Part shown: positions 20,217-29,146 of the stretch, piece after piece
Layout: each line of letters starts with the position of its first letter
How positions within the stretch are numbered: position 1 is the first letter of the stretch
Source of the DNA: Pseudoalteromonas sp. XMcav2-N
GTDB taxonomy: Bacteria; Pseudomonadota; Gammaproteobacteria; Enterobacterales; Alteromonadaceae
DNA length: 64,000 nt
Assembly (NCBI RefSeq): GCF_024124545.1
Contig: NZ_JAMXSF010000012.1
Coordinates: 96,823-160,822, forward strand
Direction: 5' to 3'
Position numbers and translations under genes: made by a program
The notes under the pieces: generated by a model
Databases searched by the model: none
Seen by the model: only the letters and a program-made list of their open reading frames with translations
What the model was told of the DNA's origin: nothing

Positions 20217-22094
20217 CTACAGTCTGAACTTACCTATAGTGCCTGAGAGGGACTTAGCCTCACTATCTAAGTCATTGCAAAACTGATAGGTCTGTTCCAT
20301 AGCCGTTTTTGTCTGCCTAGCCGTATCTGAGATAACCGTGACATTCTGGCTGATATCTCTGGTTGCTGCTGATTGCTCTTTAGTTGCTGTGGCTATTTGA
20401 ATATTCATTTCTGATAGCCTGACTATGTGCTCAGAGATCTCTCTCAACGATTTACCACATTCGGATAAGAGCTGAGATGTTTTGTGGGTCCCGTCACTGC
20501 CATGCGTGATGGTGTTCACTGTTTCGGTTGCAGTGGCATTCAGGGAGTTGATCATGCCATTGATTTCTTCCGTCGACTCTGCGGTCCGCTTCGCCAGATT
20601 ACGTACTTCATCTGCTACTACCGCAAAACCACGCCCCTGTTCACCCGCCCGTGCCGCCTCTATAGCCGCATTGAGGGCTAACAGGTTGGTTTGCTCAGAA
20701 ACCCCTCTGATCACCTCCAGGACTCCTGAGATTGATTCAATTTCTTTTGATAGTTGATTAACAGAGAGCACAGAATTACGCATTATCGACTCCAGCTCAG
20801 CCATATGCCCTATGGTATCTGAAACAATCTTGAGGCTTACCTGGGCATTGCCTTCGGTATCCGACGCCACTTTTGAAGCGTCCTGCGCGTTATTTGATAT
20901 ATCAGAGACCGTCATATTCATCTGCTCAACCGCTGCCGCGACCGAGTCTGTACTGGATGATTGTTGTTCAGAGAGGCCATGGACATGCTTTACATTCTGA
21001 TATACCTCAGCGGCCGTGCCTTCGACATGCTTTGCCGTCTCAGATACGCTTTTAAACATCTCGTGCAATTGATCCAAAAAGATATCAATCTGTTTTCCAA
21101 GAGAGCCCACTTCATTGTTTTGCTCAACTCTCAGGCGCGCAGTGAGATCCCCGCCTTTACCAGACAGTTCTGTTACCGCATCTGAGATCACTTCTATTGG
21201 CTTAAATATCCGATTCGCAAGTAGGTTTGCACCAAACAGACCTATCACAGCAATCACAAAGCCAATTACAATGTTTGTCATAATTGCAGTATGGATTGCT
21301 GAGAACATTTCCTCCTCAGGGATTTCCACAACCACATACCAGTCTAATGAGTCCAGCTTTATTGCCGAGCGCACGACGGCCCTGTCATTGACTTCATCCG
21401 TCACCACATTGCCTGCCAGAGCCGCAATGTTAACCTTGCTACCCACGGCGGATCTGTCAGGGTGGATTTGGATCGTGTTGTCGGCGTCCACTAAAAAGAC
21501 GATACCAGATTCACCAATTTTATATGAGCTTATCAACTCCGTCATGGCGCCCAGAGACTGACCTACTCCCGCCAAACCAACTCTGCGGCCTTTGTCTTCA
21601 ATGACATAATTAATAAAAGCGGTCGCTTCGGTGGACGACTTGTCTACATCAATCGAAATTTCATATTCAGCACCGGAATTGATAAAAATATCCAGCCACG
21701 GCTCTTTATCAGCCTCCACTTTCCTTACAATACCCGCGGGTGTGTAGTAATTCCTGCTAACAGCAGAAACAATAAACGCAGTATTGCTATTGTTCACACG
21801 CTTTACTGAGCCCAGCTCCCGAACGATCATGCCAAGGTCGGCTGGGGCTTCCCCATTCGCCATCCAGGCTTTGATAAACTCGCTCTTTGCCAGCGCTCTT
21901 GATGGCGCAATGGACGAATAGATATCAAGCTCAACCGCATATTTTATTTGTTTGAGTACGGTGGGTATTTCGGACTGCTCAACCTTCTCAGTTAAAAAGG
22001 TGCTGATCGTGGTCGCGAAAACAAGGGTAACGATCAGCAGAGGTAATATCGTTGCTGTAATCAGGGAAAGTACCAAGAGTTGCTTGAGCTTCAT
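20217..22094 (-). CDS. Methyl-accepting chemotaxis protein with dCache-like sensor domain
   Basis: A 625-residue receptor: TM1 near residues 7-30, a double-Cache extracytoplasmic domain (about 35-270; [19 protein letters not shown] and [17 protein letters not shown] are typical Cache strands), TM2 near 275-297, HAMP with GGDLTARL, and a signalling domain with [18 protein letters not shown] 22094 is preceded by aagg. The ligand is unknown; it lacks the clear Y-x4-R-x-W motif of the receptor at 14562. It is convergent with hemN and, on the minus strand, is the first complete gene after the rpsQ repeat array. Confidence 0.94.
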   Translation of the reverse strand: MKLKQLLVLSLITATILPLLIVTLVFATTISTFLTEKVEQSEIPTVLKQIKYAVELDIYSSIAPSRALAKSEFIKAWMANGEAPADLGMIVRELGSVKRVNNSNTAFIVSAVSRNYYTPAGIVRKVEADKEPWLDIFINSGAEYEISIDVDKSSTEATAFINYVIEDKGRRVGLAGVGQSLGAMTELISSYKIGESGIVFLVDADNTIQIHPDRSAVGSKVNIAALAGNVVTDEVNDRAVVRSAIKLDSLDWYVVVEIPEEEMFSAIHTAIMTNIVIGFVIAVIGLFGANLLANRIFKPIEVISDAVTELSGKGGDLTARLRVEQNNEVGSLGKQIDIFLDQLHEMFKSVSETAKHVEGTAAEVYQNVKHVHGLSEQQSSSTDSVAAAVEQMNMTVSDISNNAQDASKVASDTEGNAQVSLKIVSDTIGHMAELESIMRNSVLSVNQLSKEIESISGVLEVIRGVSEQTNLLALNAAIEAARAGEQGRGFAVVADEVRNLAKRTAESTEEINGMINSLNATATETVNTITHGSDGTHKTSQLLSECGKSLREISEHIVRLSEMNIQIATATKEQSAATRDISQNVTVISDTARQTKTAMEQTYQFCNDLDSEAKSLSGTIGKFRL

Positions 22095-22267
22095 AAATTA
22101 CCTTGCTGAAATCAAAATATTTTCTATAAAAACAATATAGTAGAGTATTGCTCTGATTGACAAAGTTTGCGGACCATATTGCAACAAGTACGCTCAAAAG
22201 CTCAGATTAGAGGTTTTAACCTACTGGTTTTAATAACATTACTCGGTCTTGATTGGCCACTGATAAC

Positions 22268-22336
22268 AGACCAAAACGTCTACCAAAGTCCAAGGTGTTT
22301 TCTTAGGGGGGGTTGGTGGTGAGGCACATTCATGGA
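22268..22336 (-). pseudogene. rpsQ 3'-end fragment, copy 5 (outlying, most divergent)
   Basis: On the minus strand this reads ECASPP...[15 protein letters not shown], homologous to the S17 tail ([23 protein letters not shown]) with three extra codons and then a different end. It lies in a 62-codon open frame (22239-22427) that begins upstream of the homology, but there is no plausible start signal or full S17. Treated as a decayed gene fragment, separated from the main array by a 122-codon gene. Confidence 0.75.
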
Positions 22337-22386
22337 GCATCGCTTTATTCAGACGACCCTTTACATGTTCTGAGCGCCCCAAACGC

Positions 22387-22415
22387 AAAAACCCCGACCA
22401 AAGGCAGGGGCTTTT
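22387..22415 (-). terminator. Terminator-like hairpin of repeat copy 5
   Basis: On the minus strand AGCCCCUGCC / GGUCGGGGUU form a stem with loop UUU and one mismatch, followed by UUUUUGCG. It has the same plan as the hairpin after rpsQ and sits just after the 122-codon gene. Confidence 0.65.
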
Positions 22416-22502
22416 TAAAAGTCTCATTCAGTTAAATATGAACATTAAGTGAGCACTGGATTTTGTGCAGTCACCTTGCTCCACAGACAATCCTCTTATT
22501 TT

Positions 22503-22871
22503 CTAGTGGCTGCTCACAAAACGGCTATTTAGCCAATGAATCCCTACCGCAAAAGTTGCAGCAGCCACACAATACAGAGGCAAAACGACGAGCAATAAAG
22601 CAGACGTTGAACTCCCGGTAGCAATCTGGCCTATATCGAAATAAAACCCTAATGTTGTCAATAACATCAAAAAATGAACAATCCCATTCACCATTTGCTG
22701 GCGAAAACTGATACGAGACTCCTGATAATGATTGATCAGGTTAATAACAAGAAGAAATAATGGCACTGATATTATCCACAGCGACATTAGCACGGAAGAT
22801 GAACCAATCAGAATCAGGTACAGTCCAATCAATATTAAACTTACCAGTTCAGTACTGTATTTTGTTAGCAT
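22503..22871 (-). CDS. Small hypothetical membrane protein inside the rpsQ repeat region
   Basis: A 122-residue protein I do not recognise. It has four predicted membrane helices (about residues 10-28, 31-48, 62-82, 92-112), a short basic NHYQESRISFRQQ cytoplasmic loop between helices 2 and 3, and a polar tail. ATG 22871 has a GGAG site 5 bp upstream. A weak promoter (TTGGTT, 18 bp, TATACT on the minus strand, about 23015-23044) precedes it. It lies between rpsQ-tail copies 4 and 5, separating one copy from the tandem array. It may be an inserted gene or the original neighbour. Confidence 0.7.
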   Translation of the reverse strand: MLTKYSTELVSLILIGLYLILIGSSSVLMSLWIISVPLFLLVINLINHYQESRISFRQQMVNGIVHFLMLLTTLGFYFDIGQIATGSSTSALLLVVLPLYCVAAATFAVGIHWLNSRFVSSH

Positions 22872-23060
22872 AGAAGCTCCAAATTCCTTATCAACAATTC
22901 AGTTCAATGTTTACTTAGATTGTTCTGAAGCTCGGTAGGCCGGCGAATGGTGAGAATGATACTTACTCCTTTAGTGCTTAAGTTATGAATCAGTAACTAA
23001 AATGGGTACTCCAGAGTATAGCAATAAAAACAAAAGCCAACCAAGTGTCAATGGGTGAAA

Positions 23061-23124
23061 CTAGCTTCCTACCAAAGTCCAGGATGTTTTCTTAGGGATT
23101 TTGGCGGTGACGCACATCATGGAG
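23061..23124 (-). pseudogene. rpsQ 3'-end fragment, copy 4
   Basis: Reads IPKKTSWTLVGS then stop; homology ends within DVLV, so the fragment is truncated and has no hairpin directly after it. Confidence 0.8.
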
Positions 23125-23173
23125 CATCGCTTTATTCAGACGACGCTTTCCATATTCTAAGCGCCTTAAACGC

Positions 23174-23203
23174 AAAAGCCCCAGCCAAAAGGCCGGGGCT
23201 TTT
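23174..23203 (-). terminator. Array hairpin T3 (type B)
   Basis: The stem AAAAGCCCCGGCC / GGCUGGGGCUUUU with loop UUUU is followed on the minus strand by GCGTTT. Confidence 0.8.
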
Positions 23204-23232
23204 CAAAAGTTTAATTTAGTTAGAAACTAAAA

Positions 23233-23317
23233 TTAAGCTTTCTCAGGACAAACCAGAACGTCTACCAAAGTCCAAGATTTTTTCTTAGGGATTTTGGTGG
23301 TGACGCACATTCACGGA
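23233..23317 (-). pseudogene. rpsQ 3'-end fragment, copy 3
   Basis: Reads [19 protein letters not shown] then TAA. Upstream it matches CGTGAATGTGCG of rpsQ, but eight extra bases (TCACCACC-type segment) break the frame between the two parts. Confidence 0.85.
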
Positions 23318-23367
23318 GTGTCGCCCTATTCAGACGACTCTTTACATGTACTGAGCGCCCCAAACGC

Positions 23368-23395
23368 AAAAGCCCCGACCAAAGGTCGGGGCTTT
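23368..23395 (-). terminator. Array hairpin T2 (type A)
   Basis: AGCCCCGACC / GGTCGGGGCT with loop TTT on the minus strand: ten perfect pairs followed by TTTTGCG. Confidence 0.85.
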
Positions 23396-23419
23396 CAAGA
23401 CAAACTTAATTAATAAAAA

Positions 23420-23504
23420 TTAAGCTTTCTTAGGACGAGCCAGAACGTCTACCAAAGTCCAGGATGTTTTCTTAGGGGTTTTGGTGGTGACGCACATTCA
23501 CGGA
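23420..23504 (-). pseudogene. rpsQ 3'-end fragment, copy 2
   Basis: Reads [19 protein letters not shown] then TAA, with the eight-base insertion upstream as in copy 3. The Thr-Ser codons (ACA TCC) differ from the gene's AAA TCT. Confidence 0.85.
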
Positions 23505-23555
23505 GTGTCGCGCCATACAGCAAACCCTTTTGAACATTCTGAGTGCCCCAAACGC

Positions 23556-23585
23556 AAAAGCCCCAGCCAAAAGGCTGGGGCTTTT
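23556..23585 (-). terminator. Array hairpin T1 (type B)
   Basis: AAAAGCCCCAGCC / GGCTGGGGCTTTT with loop TTTT on the minus strand: thirteen perfect pairs. Confidence 0.85.
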
Positions 23586-23614
23586 CAAAAGTTTAATTTA
23601 GTTAGAAACTAAAA

Positions 23615-23691
23615 TTAAGCTTTCTCAGGACGAACGAGAACGTCTACCAAAGTCCAAGATTTTTTCTTAGAAATCGGCGCACATTCACGGA
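23615..23691 (-). pseudogene. rpsQ 3'-end fragment, copy 1
   Basis: Reads [24 protein letters not shown], cited as the frame across these bases, then TAA. It is nearly identical to the gene over 25 codons (one Lys-to-Glu change) and loses homology just upstream of the Arg codon. Confidence 0.9.
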
Positions 23692-23742
23692 GTGTCGCCC
23701 TATTCAGGCGATTCTTTACATGTACTGAGCGCCCCAAACGCA

Positions 23743-23770
23743 AAAGCCCCGACCAAAGGCCGGGGCTTTC
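23743..23770 (-). terminator. Terminator T0 directly after rpsQ (type A)
   Basis: On the minus strand AGCCCCGGCC pairs with GGUCGGGGCU (one G-U pair) around loop UUU, followed by UUUUGCG, 24 bases after the rpsQ stop. It should end most S10-operon transcripts before the array. Confidence 0.85.
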
Positions 23771-23793
23771 AAGACAAACTTAATTAATAAAAA

Positions 23794-24051
23794 TTAAGCT
23801 TTCTTAGGACGAACCAGAACGTCTACCAAAGTCCAAGATTTTTTCTTAGAAATCGGCGCACATTCACGGATAGTCACAGTATCACCTGCTTGCGCAGTGT
23901 TGCTCTCATCGTGTGCGTGCAACTTAGTTGTACGCTTGATGAATTTACCGTAGATCGGGTGCTTAACCTGACGCTCGATAGCAACAACGATTGACTTGTC
24001 CATTTTGTCGCTAACTACACGACCTTGAAGAGTACGGATCTTATCGCTCAT
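23794..24051 (-). CDS. rpsQ: 30S ribosomal protein S17
   Basis: The 85-residue S17 is a primary 16S rRNA-binding protein of the 30S body. It shows the family start [19 protein letters not shown] and the [19 protein letters not shown] region, given here in part. ATG overlaps the rpmC stop by one base (TAATG). It is the last gene of this S10 operon: the usual next gene, rplN, is absent and a terminator plus an array of copies of this gene's own 3' end follow. Confidence 0.98.
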   Translation of the reverse strand: MSDKIRTLQGRVVSDKMDKSIVVAIERQVKHPIYGKFIKRTTKLHAHDESNTAQAGDTVTIRECAPISKKKSWTLVDVLVRPKKA

Positions 24052-24242
24052 TATGCACCTGCCTTCTGGTTGATAACCGTTTTAACACGCGCAATATTGC
24101 GACGTACTTTTTTCAGCTCGTGAGTCTGAGCCAGCTGACCAGTGCTCGCTTGCATGCGCAGGTTGAACTGCTCACGCAGAAGCTCTAGAAGTTCAGCATT
24201 TAGCTCTTCTACGCTTTTGTCTTTAAGTTCGCTAGCTTTCAT
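24051..24242 (-). CDS. rpmC: 50S ribosomal protein L29
   Basis: The 63-residue two-helix L29 sits near the peptide exit tunnel and helps dock trigger factor and [21 protein letters not shown] and [17 protein letters not shown] are diagnostic. It starts directly after the rplP stop and overlaps rpsQ by one base, so translation is coupled. Confidence 0.98.
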   Translation of the reverse strand: MKASELKDKSVEELNAELLELLREQFNLRMQASTGQLAQTHELKKVRRNIARVKTVINQKAGA

Positions 24243-24656
24243 TTACATTACCGTCCGAGTTACAAAAGTGGTTTTGAAAGGTAATTTACGAGCAGCTAGG
24301 TTGAATGCTTCGCGAGCAAGCTCTTCTGAAACACCTTCCATCTCGTAAAGTACTTTACCAGGCTGAATTTCAGCAACCCAGTATTCAACAGAACCTTTAC
24401 CTTTACCCATACGAACTTCAAGCGGCTTTTCTGTAATTGGCTTATCTGGGAACACACGGATCCAGATTTTACCTTGACGCTTGATGTGACGTGTCATAGC
24501 ACGACGAGCTGCTTCGATTTGACGAGCAGTCATACGGCCACGGCCAGTCGCTTTCAAGCCGAAAGAACCGAAGCTAACTTTATTACCGCTAGTTGCAAGA
24601 CCACGGTTGCGGCCTTTGTGCACTTTACGGAATTTTGTACGTTTTGGCTGTAACAT
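24243..24656 (-). CDS. rplP: 50S ribosomal protein L16
   Basis: The 137-residue L16 contacts the A-site tRNA region and organises 23S rRNA. It starts [19 protein letters not shown] and contains [17 protein letters not shown] and [12 protein letters not shown]. Family length (E. coli 136). Twelve to thirteen bases separate it from rpsC. Confidence 0.98.
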   Translation of the reverse strand: MLQPKRTKFRKVHKGRNRGLATSGNKVSFGSFGLKATGRGRMTARQIEAARRAMTRHIKRQGKIWIRVFPDKPITEKPLEVRMGKGKGSVEYWVAEIQPGKVLYEMEGVSEELAREAFNLAARKLPFKTTFVTRTVM

Positions 24657-24669
24657 TAGTCGCTACCTC

Positions 24670-25371
24670 TTACTTAGCACTTTTTTTAGCTTTCTTCGGA
24701 GCGCGCTTGGCTGGCTTCTCAGCTTCTTGTTTCAGTGGAAGACCACCGATAACTTCGCCTTTGAAGATCCAAACTTTAACACCGATGATACCGTAAGTGG
24801 TCAAAGCTTCAGAAGTTGCGTAGTCGATGTCAGCACGTAGAGTGTGTAGAGGTACACGACCTTCACGGTACCACTCAGAACGTGCGATTTCAGCACCGCC
24901 AAGACGGCCGCTAACTTCAACTTTGATACCCTTTGCACCCAGACGCATTGCGTTCTGTACCGCGCGCTTCATAGCACGACGGAACATTACACGACGCTCT
25001 AGCTGTGAAGAGATACCGTCAGCAACTAGTTGTGCATCAAGCTCTGGCTTACGTACTTCTGCGATGTTGATTTGCGCAGGTACACCAGCAAGCTTAGTTA
25101 CAGCGTGGCGAAGCTTTTCAACATCTTCACCTTTTTTACCGATAACAACACCAGGACGAGCTGTGTGAATTGTTACACGGATAGATTTAGCTGGACGCTC
25201 AATAACGATTTTAGACACAGAAGCGTTTTTCAATTCCTTAGTAAGGTATTGACGCACTTTGTGATCACCAAAAAGCTGCTCAGAGAAATCTTTTGAATTC
25301 GCGTACCAGGTAGAAACCCAAGGTTTAGAGATACCTAGGCGAATACCAGTAGGATGAACTTTTTGTCCCAT
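24670..25371 (-). CDS. rpsC: 30S ribosomal protein S3
   Basis: The 233-residue S3 is at the mRNA entry channel. It has an N-terminal KH domain ([15 protein letters not shown] near residues 75-90) and the S3 C-terminal domain ([20 protein letters not shown]). The lysine-rich tail ([13 protein letters not shown]) is typical. It follows rplV by 12 bp. Confidence 0.98.
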   Translation of the reverse strand: MGQKVHPTGIRLGISKPWVSTWYANSKDFSEQLFGDHKVRQYLTKELKNASVSKIVIERPAKSIRVTIHTARPGVVIGKKGEDVEKLRHAVTKLAGVPAQINIAEVRKPELDAQLVADGISSQLERRVMFRRAMKRAVQNAMRLGAKGIKVEVSGRLGGAEIARSEWYREGRVPLHTLRADIDYATSEALTTYGIIGVKVWIFKGEVIGGLPLKQEAEKPAKRAPKKAKKSAK

Positions 25372-25383
25372 TACTTATATCTC

Positions 25384-25716
25384 CTAGCTATCTGAAACCA
25401 CAACAGTGATGTGGCTTGAACGCTTAAGGATGCGGTCAGCGCGTCCTTTAGCACGTGGCATAATACGTTTCATTGTAGGACCTTCGTCTACAAATACTTT
25501 AGCCACTTTAAGCTCATCAATGTCAGCACCTTCGTTGTGCTCCGCGTTAGCGATAGCAGACTCAAGTACTTTCTTAACTAATACAGCCGCTTTCTTTGGG
25601 CTGTACGCTAGGATTTCTAGCGCGCGATCAACCGGAAGTCCGCGGATCTGATCTGCAACTAGACGTGCTTTTTGCGCCGAACCAGAGGCGAATTTGTGTT
25701 TAGCTAATGCTTCCAT
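25384..25716 (-). CDS. rplV: 50S ribosomal protein L22
   Basis: The 110-residue L22 lines the peptide exit tunnel with its beta-hairpin loop ([17 protein letters not shown], near residues 80-96). Two adjacent ATGs exist. The second (25716) is chosen because it matches the E. coli start and is better spaced from the GGAGGG site. Confidence 0.98.
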   Translation of the reverse strand: MEALAKHKFASGSAQKARLVADQIRGLPVDRALEILAYSPKKAAVLVKKVLESAIANAEHNEGADIDELKVAKVFVDEGPTMKRIMPRAKGRADRILKRSSHITVVVSDS

Positions 25717-25728
25717 CATACCCTCCGA

Positions 25729-26016
<288 letters not shown>

Positions 26017-26023
26017 TCAACTA

Positions 26024-26848
26024 TTACTTAGTACGACGACGTACGATAAATTTATCAGTACGCTTGTTCTTACGTGTCTTAGCACCTTTAGTCGGCTTAC
26101 CCCATGGAGACACAGGGTGACGACCACCAGATGTACGACCTTCACCACCACCGTGTGGGTGGTCTACCGGGTTCATGGCAACACCACGAACTGTAGGACG
26201 AACACCACGCCAGCGAGTTGCACCAGCTTTACCTAGTGAACGTAGCATGTGTTCAGCGTTACCTACTTCACCGATAGTTGCGCGACAATCCGCTTCAACT
26301 TTACGCATTTCGCCTGAACGTAGACGTAGAGTCACGTACTGGCCTTCACGCGCTAGGATCTGTACATATGCACCAGCAGAACGGGCAATCTGAGCACCTT
26401 TACCAGGCTTAAGCTCAACATTGTGTACCGTTGTACCTACTGGGATGTTACGCATAGGCATTGCGTTACCAGCTTTGATTGGTGCATCAACACCAGACTG
26501 GATTGCATCACCCGCTTGAACACCTTTAGGTGCGATGATGTAACGACGCTCACCGTCTGCATATAATACAAGAGCGATGTTTGCGCTACGGTTAGGATCG
26601 TACTCTAGACGCTCAACTTTAGCTGGGATGCCATCTTTGGTGCGTTTAAAGTCGATTAAACGGTAGTGTTGCTTGTGACCACCACCGATGTGACGAACCG
26701 TGATACGACCGTTGTTGTTACGACCACCTGATTTAGAGTTTTTCTCTAATAGCGGAGCGTAAGGCTTACCCTTGTGCAGATCAGGGTTAACCACTTTAAC
26801 GACGTGACGACGACCCGCAGAAGTTGGTTTACACTTTTGAAGTGCCAT
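26024..26848 (-). CDS. rplB: 50S ribosomal protein L2
   Basis: The 274-residue L2 is needed for subunit association and peptidyl transferase structure. It has an N-terminal OB fold and the C-terminal [14 protein letters not shown] loop, whose histidine (about residue 230) lies near the catalytic centre. Ends FIVRRRTK. 17 bp after rplW. Confidence 0.99.
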   Translation of the reverse strand: MALQKCKPTSAGRRHVVKVVNPDLHKGKPYAPLLEKNSKSGGRNNNGRITVRHIGGGHKQHYRLIDFKRTKDGIPAKVERLEYDPNRSANIALVLYADGERRYIIAPKGVQAGDAIQSGVDAPIKAGNAMPMRNIPVGTTVHNVELKPGKGAQIARSAGAYVQILAREGQYVTLRLRSGEMRKVEADCRATIGEVGNAEHMLRSLGKAGATRWRGVRPTVRGVAMNPVDHPHGGGEGRTSGGRHPVSPWGKPTKGAKTRKNKRTDKFIVRRRTK

Positions 26849-26865
26849 AATTCTAACTCCCCTTA

Positions 26866-27168
26866 TTACTCGGCGCCGCCGACAAAGTCTAGCTCGCTGC
26901 CTTCTTTAAGAGTAACGTAGGCTTTCTTCCAGTCTGAACGACGGCCGAAACGCATGCCTGTACGCTTAGTTTTACCCTTAACATTTAGCGTGCGAACACC
27001 TGTTACTTCTACTTCGAAAAGCTTCTCAACAGCAGCTTTGATTTCTGCTTTGTTTGCATCTTTAACTACTTTGAAAACAATCGTGTTGTTCTCTTCAGCA
27101 GAGATGGTGCTTTTCTCAGAGATGTGTGGAGCAAGGATTACTTTTAAAAGACGTTCTTCACGGATCAT
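26866..27168 (-). CDS. rplW: 50S ribosomal protein L23
   Basis: The 100-residue L23 is the main docking site for trigger factor at the tunnel exit. Features: [28 protein letters not shown] and [13 protein letters not shown] [17 protein letters not shown]. Its ATG overlaps the rplD TGA (ATGA), so the two are translationally coupled. Confidence 0.98.
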   Translation of the reverse strand: MIREERLLKVILAPHISEKSTISAEENNTIVFKVVKDANKAEIKAAVEKLFEVEVTGVRTLNVKGKTKRTGMRFGRRSDWKKAYVTLKEGSELDFVGGAE

Positions 27169-27767
27169 GCTAGCGCCTCCTCAAGTTGCTTAACAGCAGC
27201 AGCAGTAATCAGTACCTTATCGAAAGCGATTAGGCTTACTGGGTCGATGCCAGCTACATCACGCGTGTCAACCTTGTACAGGTTACGTGCAGAAAGGAAT
27301 AGATTCTCATCTACTTCTTCAGTCACGATTAGTACGTCTTTAAGCTCAAGCTCTTTCAGCTTAGCTACTAGTTCTTTAGTCTTTGGTGCTTCCAGACCAA
27401 ATTCTTCAACAACTACCAGACGATCTTGACGAACAAGCTCAGAAAGAATGCTCTTGATCGCACCGCGATACATCTTACGGTTAACTTTTTGGCTGTGATC
27501 TTGCGGCTTAGCTGCAAAGCTCACACCACCGCTGCGCCAGATTGGGCTGCGGATTGTACCAGCACGTGCACGGCCAGTACCTTTTTGGCGGAATGGTTTT
27601 TTACCACCACCAGCAACTTCAGAACGTGTCTTCTGAGCTTTAGTACCCTGACGAGCACCTGCTGCGAAAGCAACAACTACTTGGTGTACTAATGCTTCGT
27701 TAAACTCACGTCCAAAAGTAGCTTCGGAAACTTCAAGCGCACCAGCGCCTTTAATTGCTAATTCCAT
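27165..27767 (-). CDS. rplD: 50S ribosomal protein L4
   Basis: The 200-residue L4 has a globular domain and a long basic loop into the tunnel ([19 protein letters not shown], near residues 61-79). In E. coli L4 also represses its own operon by binding the S10 leader and promoting transcription termination. A leader hairpin with a U tract is present here before rpsJ. The frame opens with GTG 27770; ATG 27767 is preferred by homology and GGAG spacing. Confidence 0.98.
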   Translation of the reverse strand: MELAIKGAGALEVSEATFGREFNEALVHQVVVAFAAGARQGTKAQKTRSEVAGGGKKPFRQKGTGRARAGTIRSPIWRSGGVSFAAKPQDHSQKVNRKMYRGAIKSILSELVRQDRLVVVEEFGLEAPKTKELVAKLKELELKDVLIVTEEVDENLFLSARNLYKVDTRDVAGIDPVSLIAFDKVLITAAAVKQLEEALA

Positions 27768-27784
27768 CACTAAATCTCCAGGAC

Positions 27785-28420
27785 TTAAGCTTTAACAGCT
27801 GGTTTAACGATAACGTCGCCGCCGATAGCGCCAGGTACTGCACCTTTAACTAATAGCAGATTACGCTCAGCGTCAACACGTACTAGCTCTAGGTTCTGAG
27901 TAGTTGTTTGCACATTACCCATTTGACCAGCCATTTTCTTACCTTTAAACACCTTACCAGGTGATTGGTTTTGACCGATTGAACCAGGAGCACGGTGAGA
28001 TAGAGAGTTACCGTGAGTAGCGTCTTGTGTGCTGAAATTCCAGCGCTTAACACCACCTTGGAAACCTTTACCTTTTGAAGTACCAGTAACGTCTACTTTG
28101 TTTACTTCGTTGAATAGCTCAACAGTAAGCTCAGCACCTACTTCAAACTCACCTTCACCGCCGTTAAGACGGAATTCCCACAGGCCGCGACCCGCTTCAA
28201 CACCAGCTTTAGCGAAGTGACCCGCTTCTGGTTTGTTTACACGGCTTGCTTTTTTCTCGCCTGCAGTAACTTGAAGCGCGTTATAACCGTCTGTTGCGTC
28301 AGATTTGATCTGAGTAACACGGTTAGGAGTCGCTTCGATAACTGTCACAGGGATAGATACACCATCTTCAGTGAAGATGCGTGTCATACCCACTTTACGA
28401 CCGACTAGACCTAATGCCAT
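27785..28420 (-). CDS. rplC: 50S ribosomal protein L3
   Basis: The 211-residue L3 is an early assembly protein reaching toward the peptidyl transferase centre. It starts [16 protein letters not shown] and contains [15 protein letters not shown] and [16 protein letters not shown]; the Gln after SIG in that loop is the residue modified by PrmB in E. coli. It is 27 bp after rpsJ. Confidence 0.98.
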   Translation of the reverse strand: MALGLVGRKVGMTRIFTEDGVSIPVTVIEATPNRVTQIKSDATDGYNALQVTAGEKKASRVNKPEAGHFAKAGVEAGRGLWEFRLNGGEGEFEVGAELTVELFNEVNKVDVTGTSKGKGFQGGVKRWNFSTQDATHGNSLSHRAPGSIGQNQSPGKVFKGKKMAGQMGNVQTTTQNLELVRVDAERNLLLVKGAVPGAIGGDVIVKPAVKA

Positions 28421-28447
28421 TTTCCTAAAACCTCTCTAATCTTTCGA

Positions 28448-28768
<321 letters not shown>

Positions 28769-28797
28769 TCAATTAAAAGAGCATTTAAAAAGAGCAT

Positions 28798-28837
28798 AAA
28801 AAAACCGCCGAGGCCATCTCAAAATATAAGAGGTCGG
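28798..28837 (-). promoter_or_regulatory. S10 leader attenuator hairpin (probable L4 target)
   Basis: On the minus strand CCGACCUCUU...GAGAUGGCCUCGG forms an interrupted stem followed by CGG and seven Us, 38 bases before the rpsJ start. In E. coli, L4 acts at a similarly placed leader hairpin with a U tract. Equivalence is inferred from position and shape. Confidence 0.6.
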
Positions 28838-28945
28838 TTGTTCTTCTATTTCTACCATTGAACTCCAAATCGGAGTTCCTGTTTACGTGCCTGAAATCCA
28901 GGCCTTTGTATGACTTTCTTGTGACGAATCACAGAAAGTTTGAGC

Positions 28946-28973
28946 ATTATAATGACACTGGTGATAAATGCAA
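28946..28973 (-). promoter_or_regulatory. S10 operon promoter
   Basis: On the minus strand TTGCAT (28968-28973), a 16-base spacer and a perfect TATAAT (28946-28951) form a sigma-70 promoter about 190 bp before rpsJ, giving a leader of about 180 bases. The sequence cattataatg also holds a TATAAT on the plus strand. Confidence 0.65.
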
Positions 28974-29146
28974 CAATTATTGCAAAATTATTTGTCCTGC
29001 GCCGCGTCTACACTGTAAGTGGCTCAAGGCGTCTATACTTTACGCAAGGGAATACATACATCAGCCTTGTCATTGTACTGACACAAATGGTCAGTCCAGT
29101 TAAAGCCTGTTATTCTATACAGCAAAAATACAAATCTGGTACCGCT

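Larger units (their letters stand above)
23061..23793 (-). repeat. Tandem array of rpsQ 3'-end plus terminator units
   Basis: Four degenerate direct repeats follow rpsQ. Measured between equivalent points of the conserved tail, the steps are 179, 195, 187 and 193 bp (starts near 23641, 23446, 23259 and 23066, against the gene's own tail at 23820). In transcription order a unit has a copy of the last 12-25 codons of rpsQ ending in a stop, an AT-rich linker with AAGCTTAATTTT, a strong hairpin with loop UUU or UUUU, then TTTTGCGTTTGGGGCGCTCAG and a GGGCGACACTCC box. Copy 4 has lost its linker and hairpin. Two unit types alternate. It lies where rplN and the spc operon would be expected. Confidence 0.92.

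Noticed and set aside
22239..22427. 62-codon open frame ending in an S17-like tail as a real gene
   Set aside because: No convincing ribosome binding site; its only recognisable part is the rpsQ fragment, and the upstream part runs through the terminator hairpin.
22239..23850. The repeat array as a possible CRISPR
   Set aside because: The period is 180-195 bp, the repeats contain rpsQ coding sequence and terminators, no spacers of uniform length exist and no cas genes are nearby.
28940..29146. 69-residue N-terminal extension of PlsB
   Set aside because: It overlaps the S10 promoter region and exceeds the family length; ATG 29147 reproduces the E. coli length and start.
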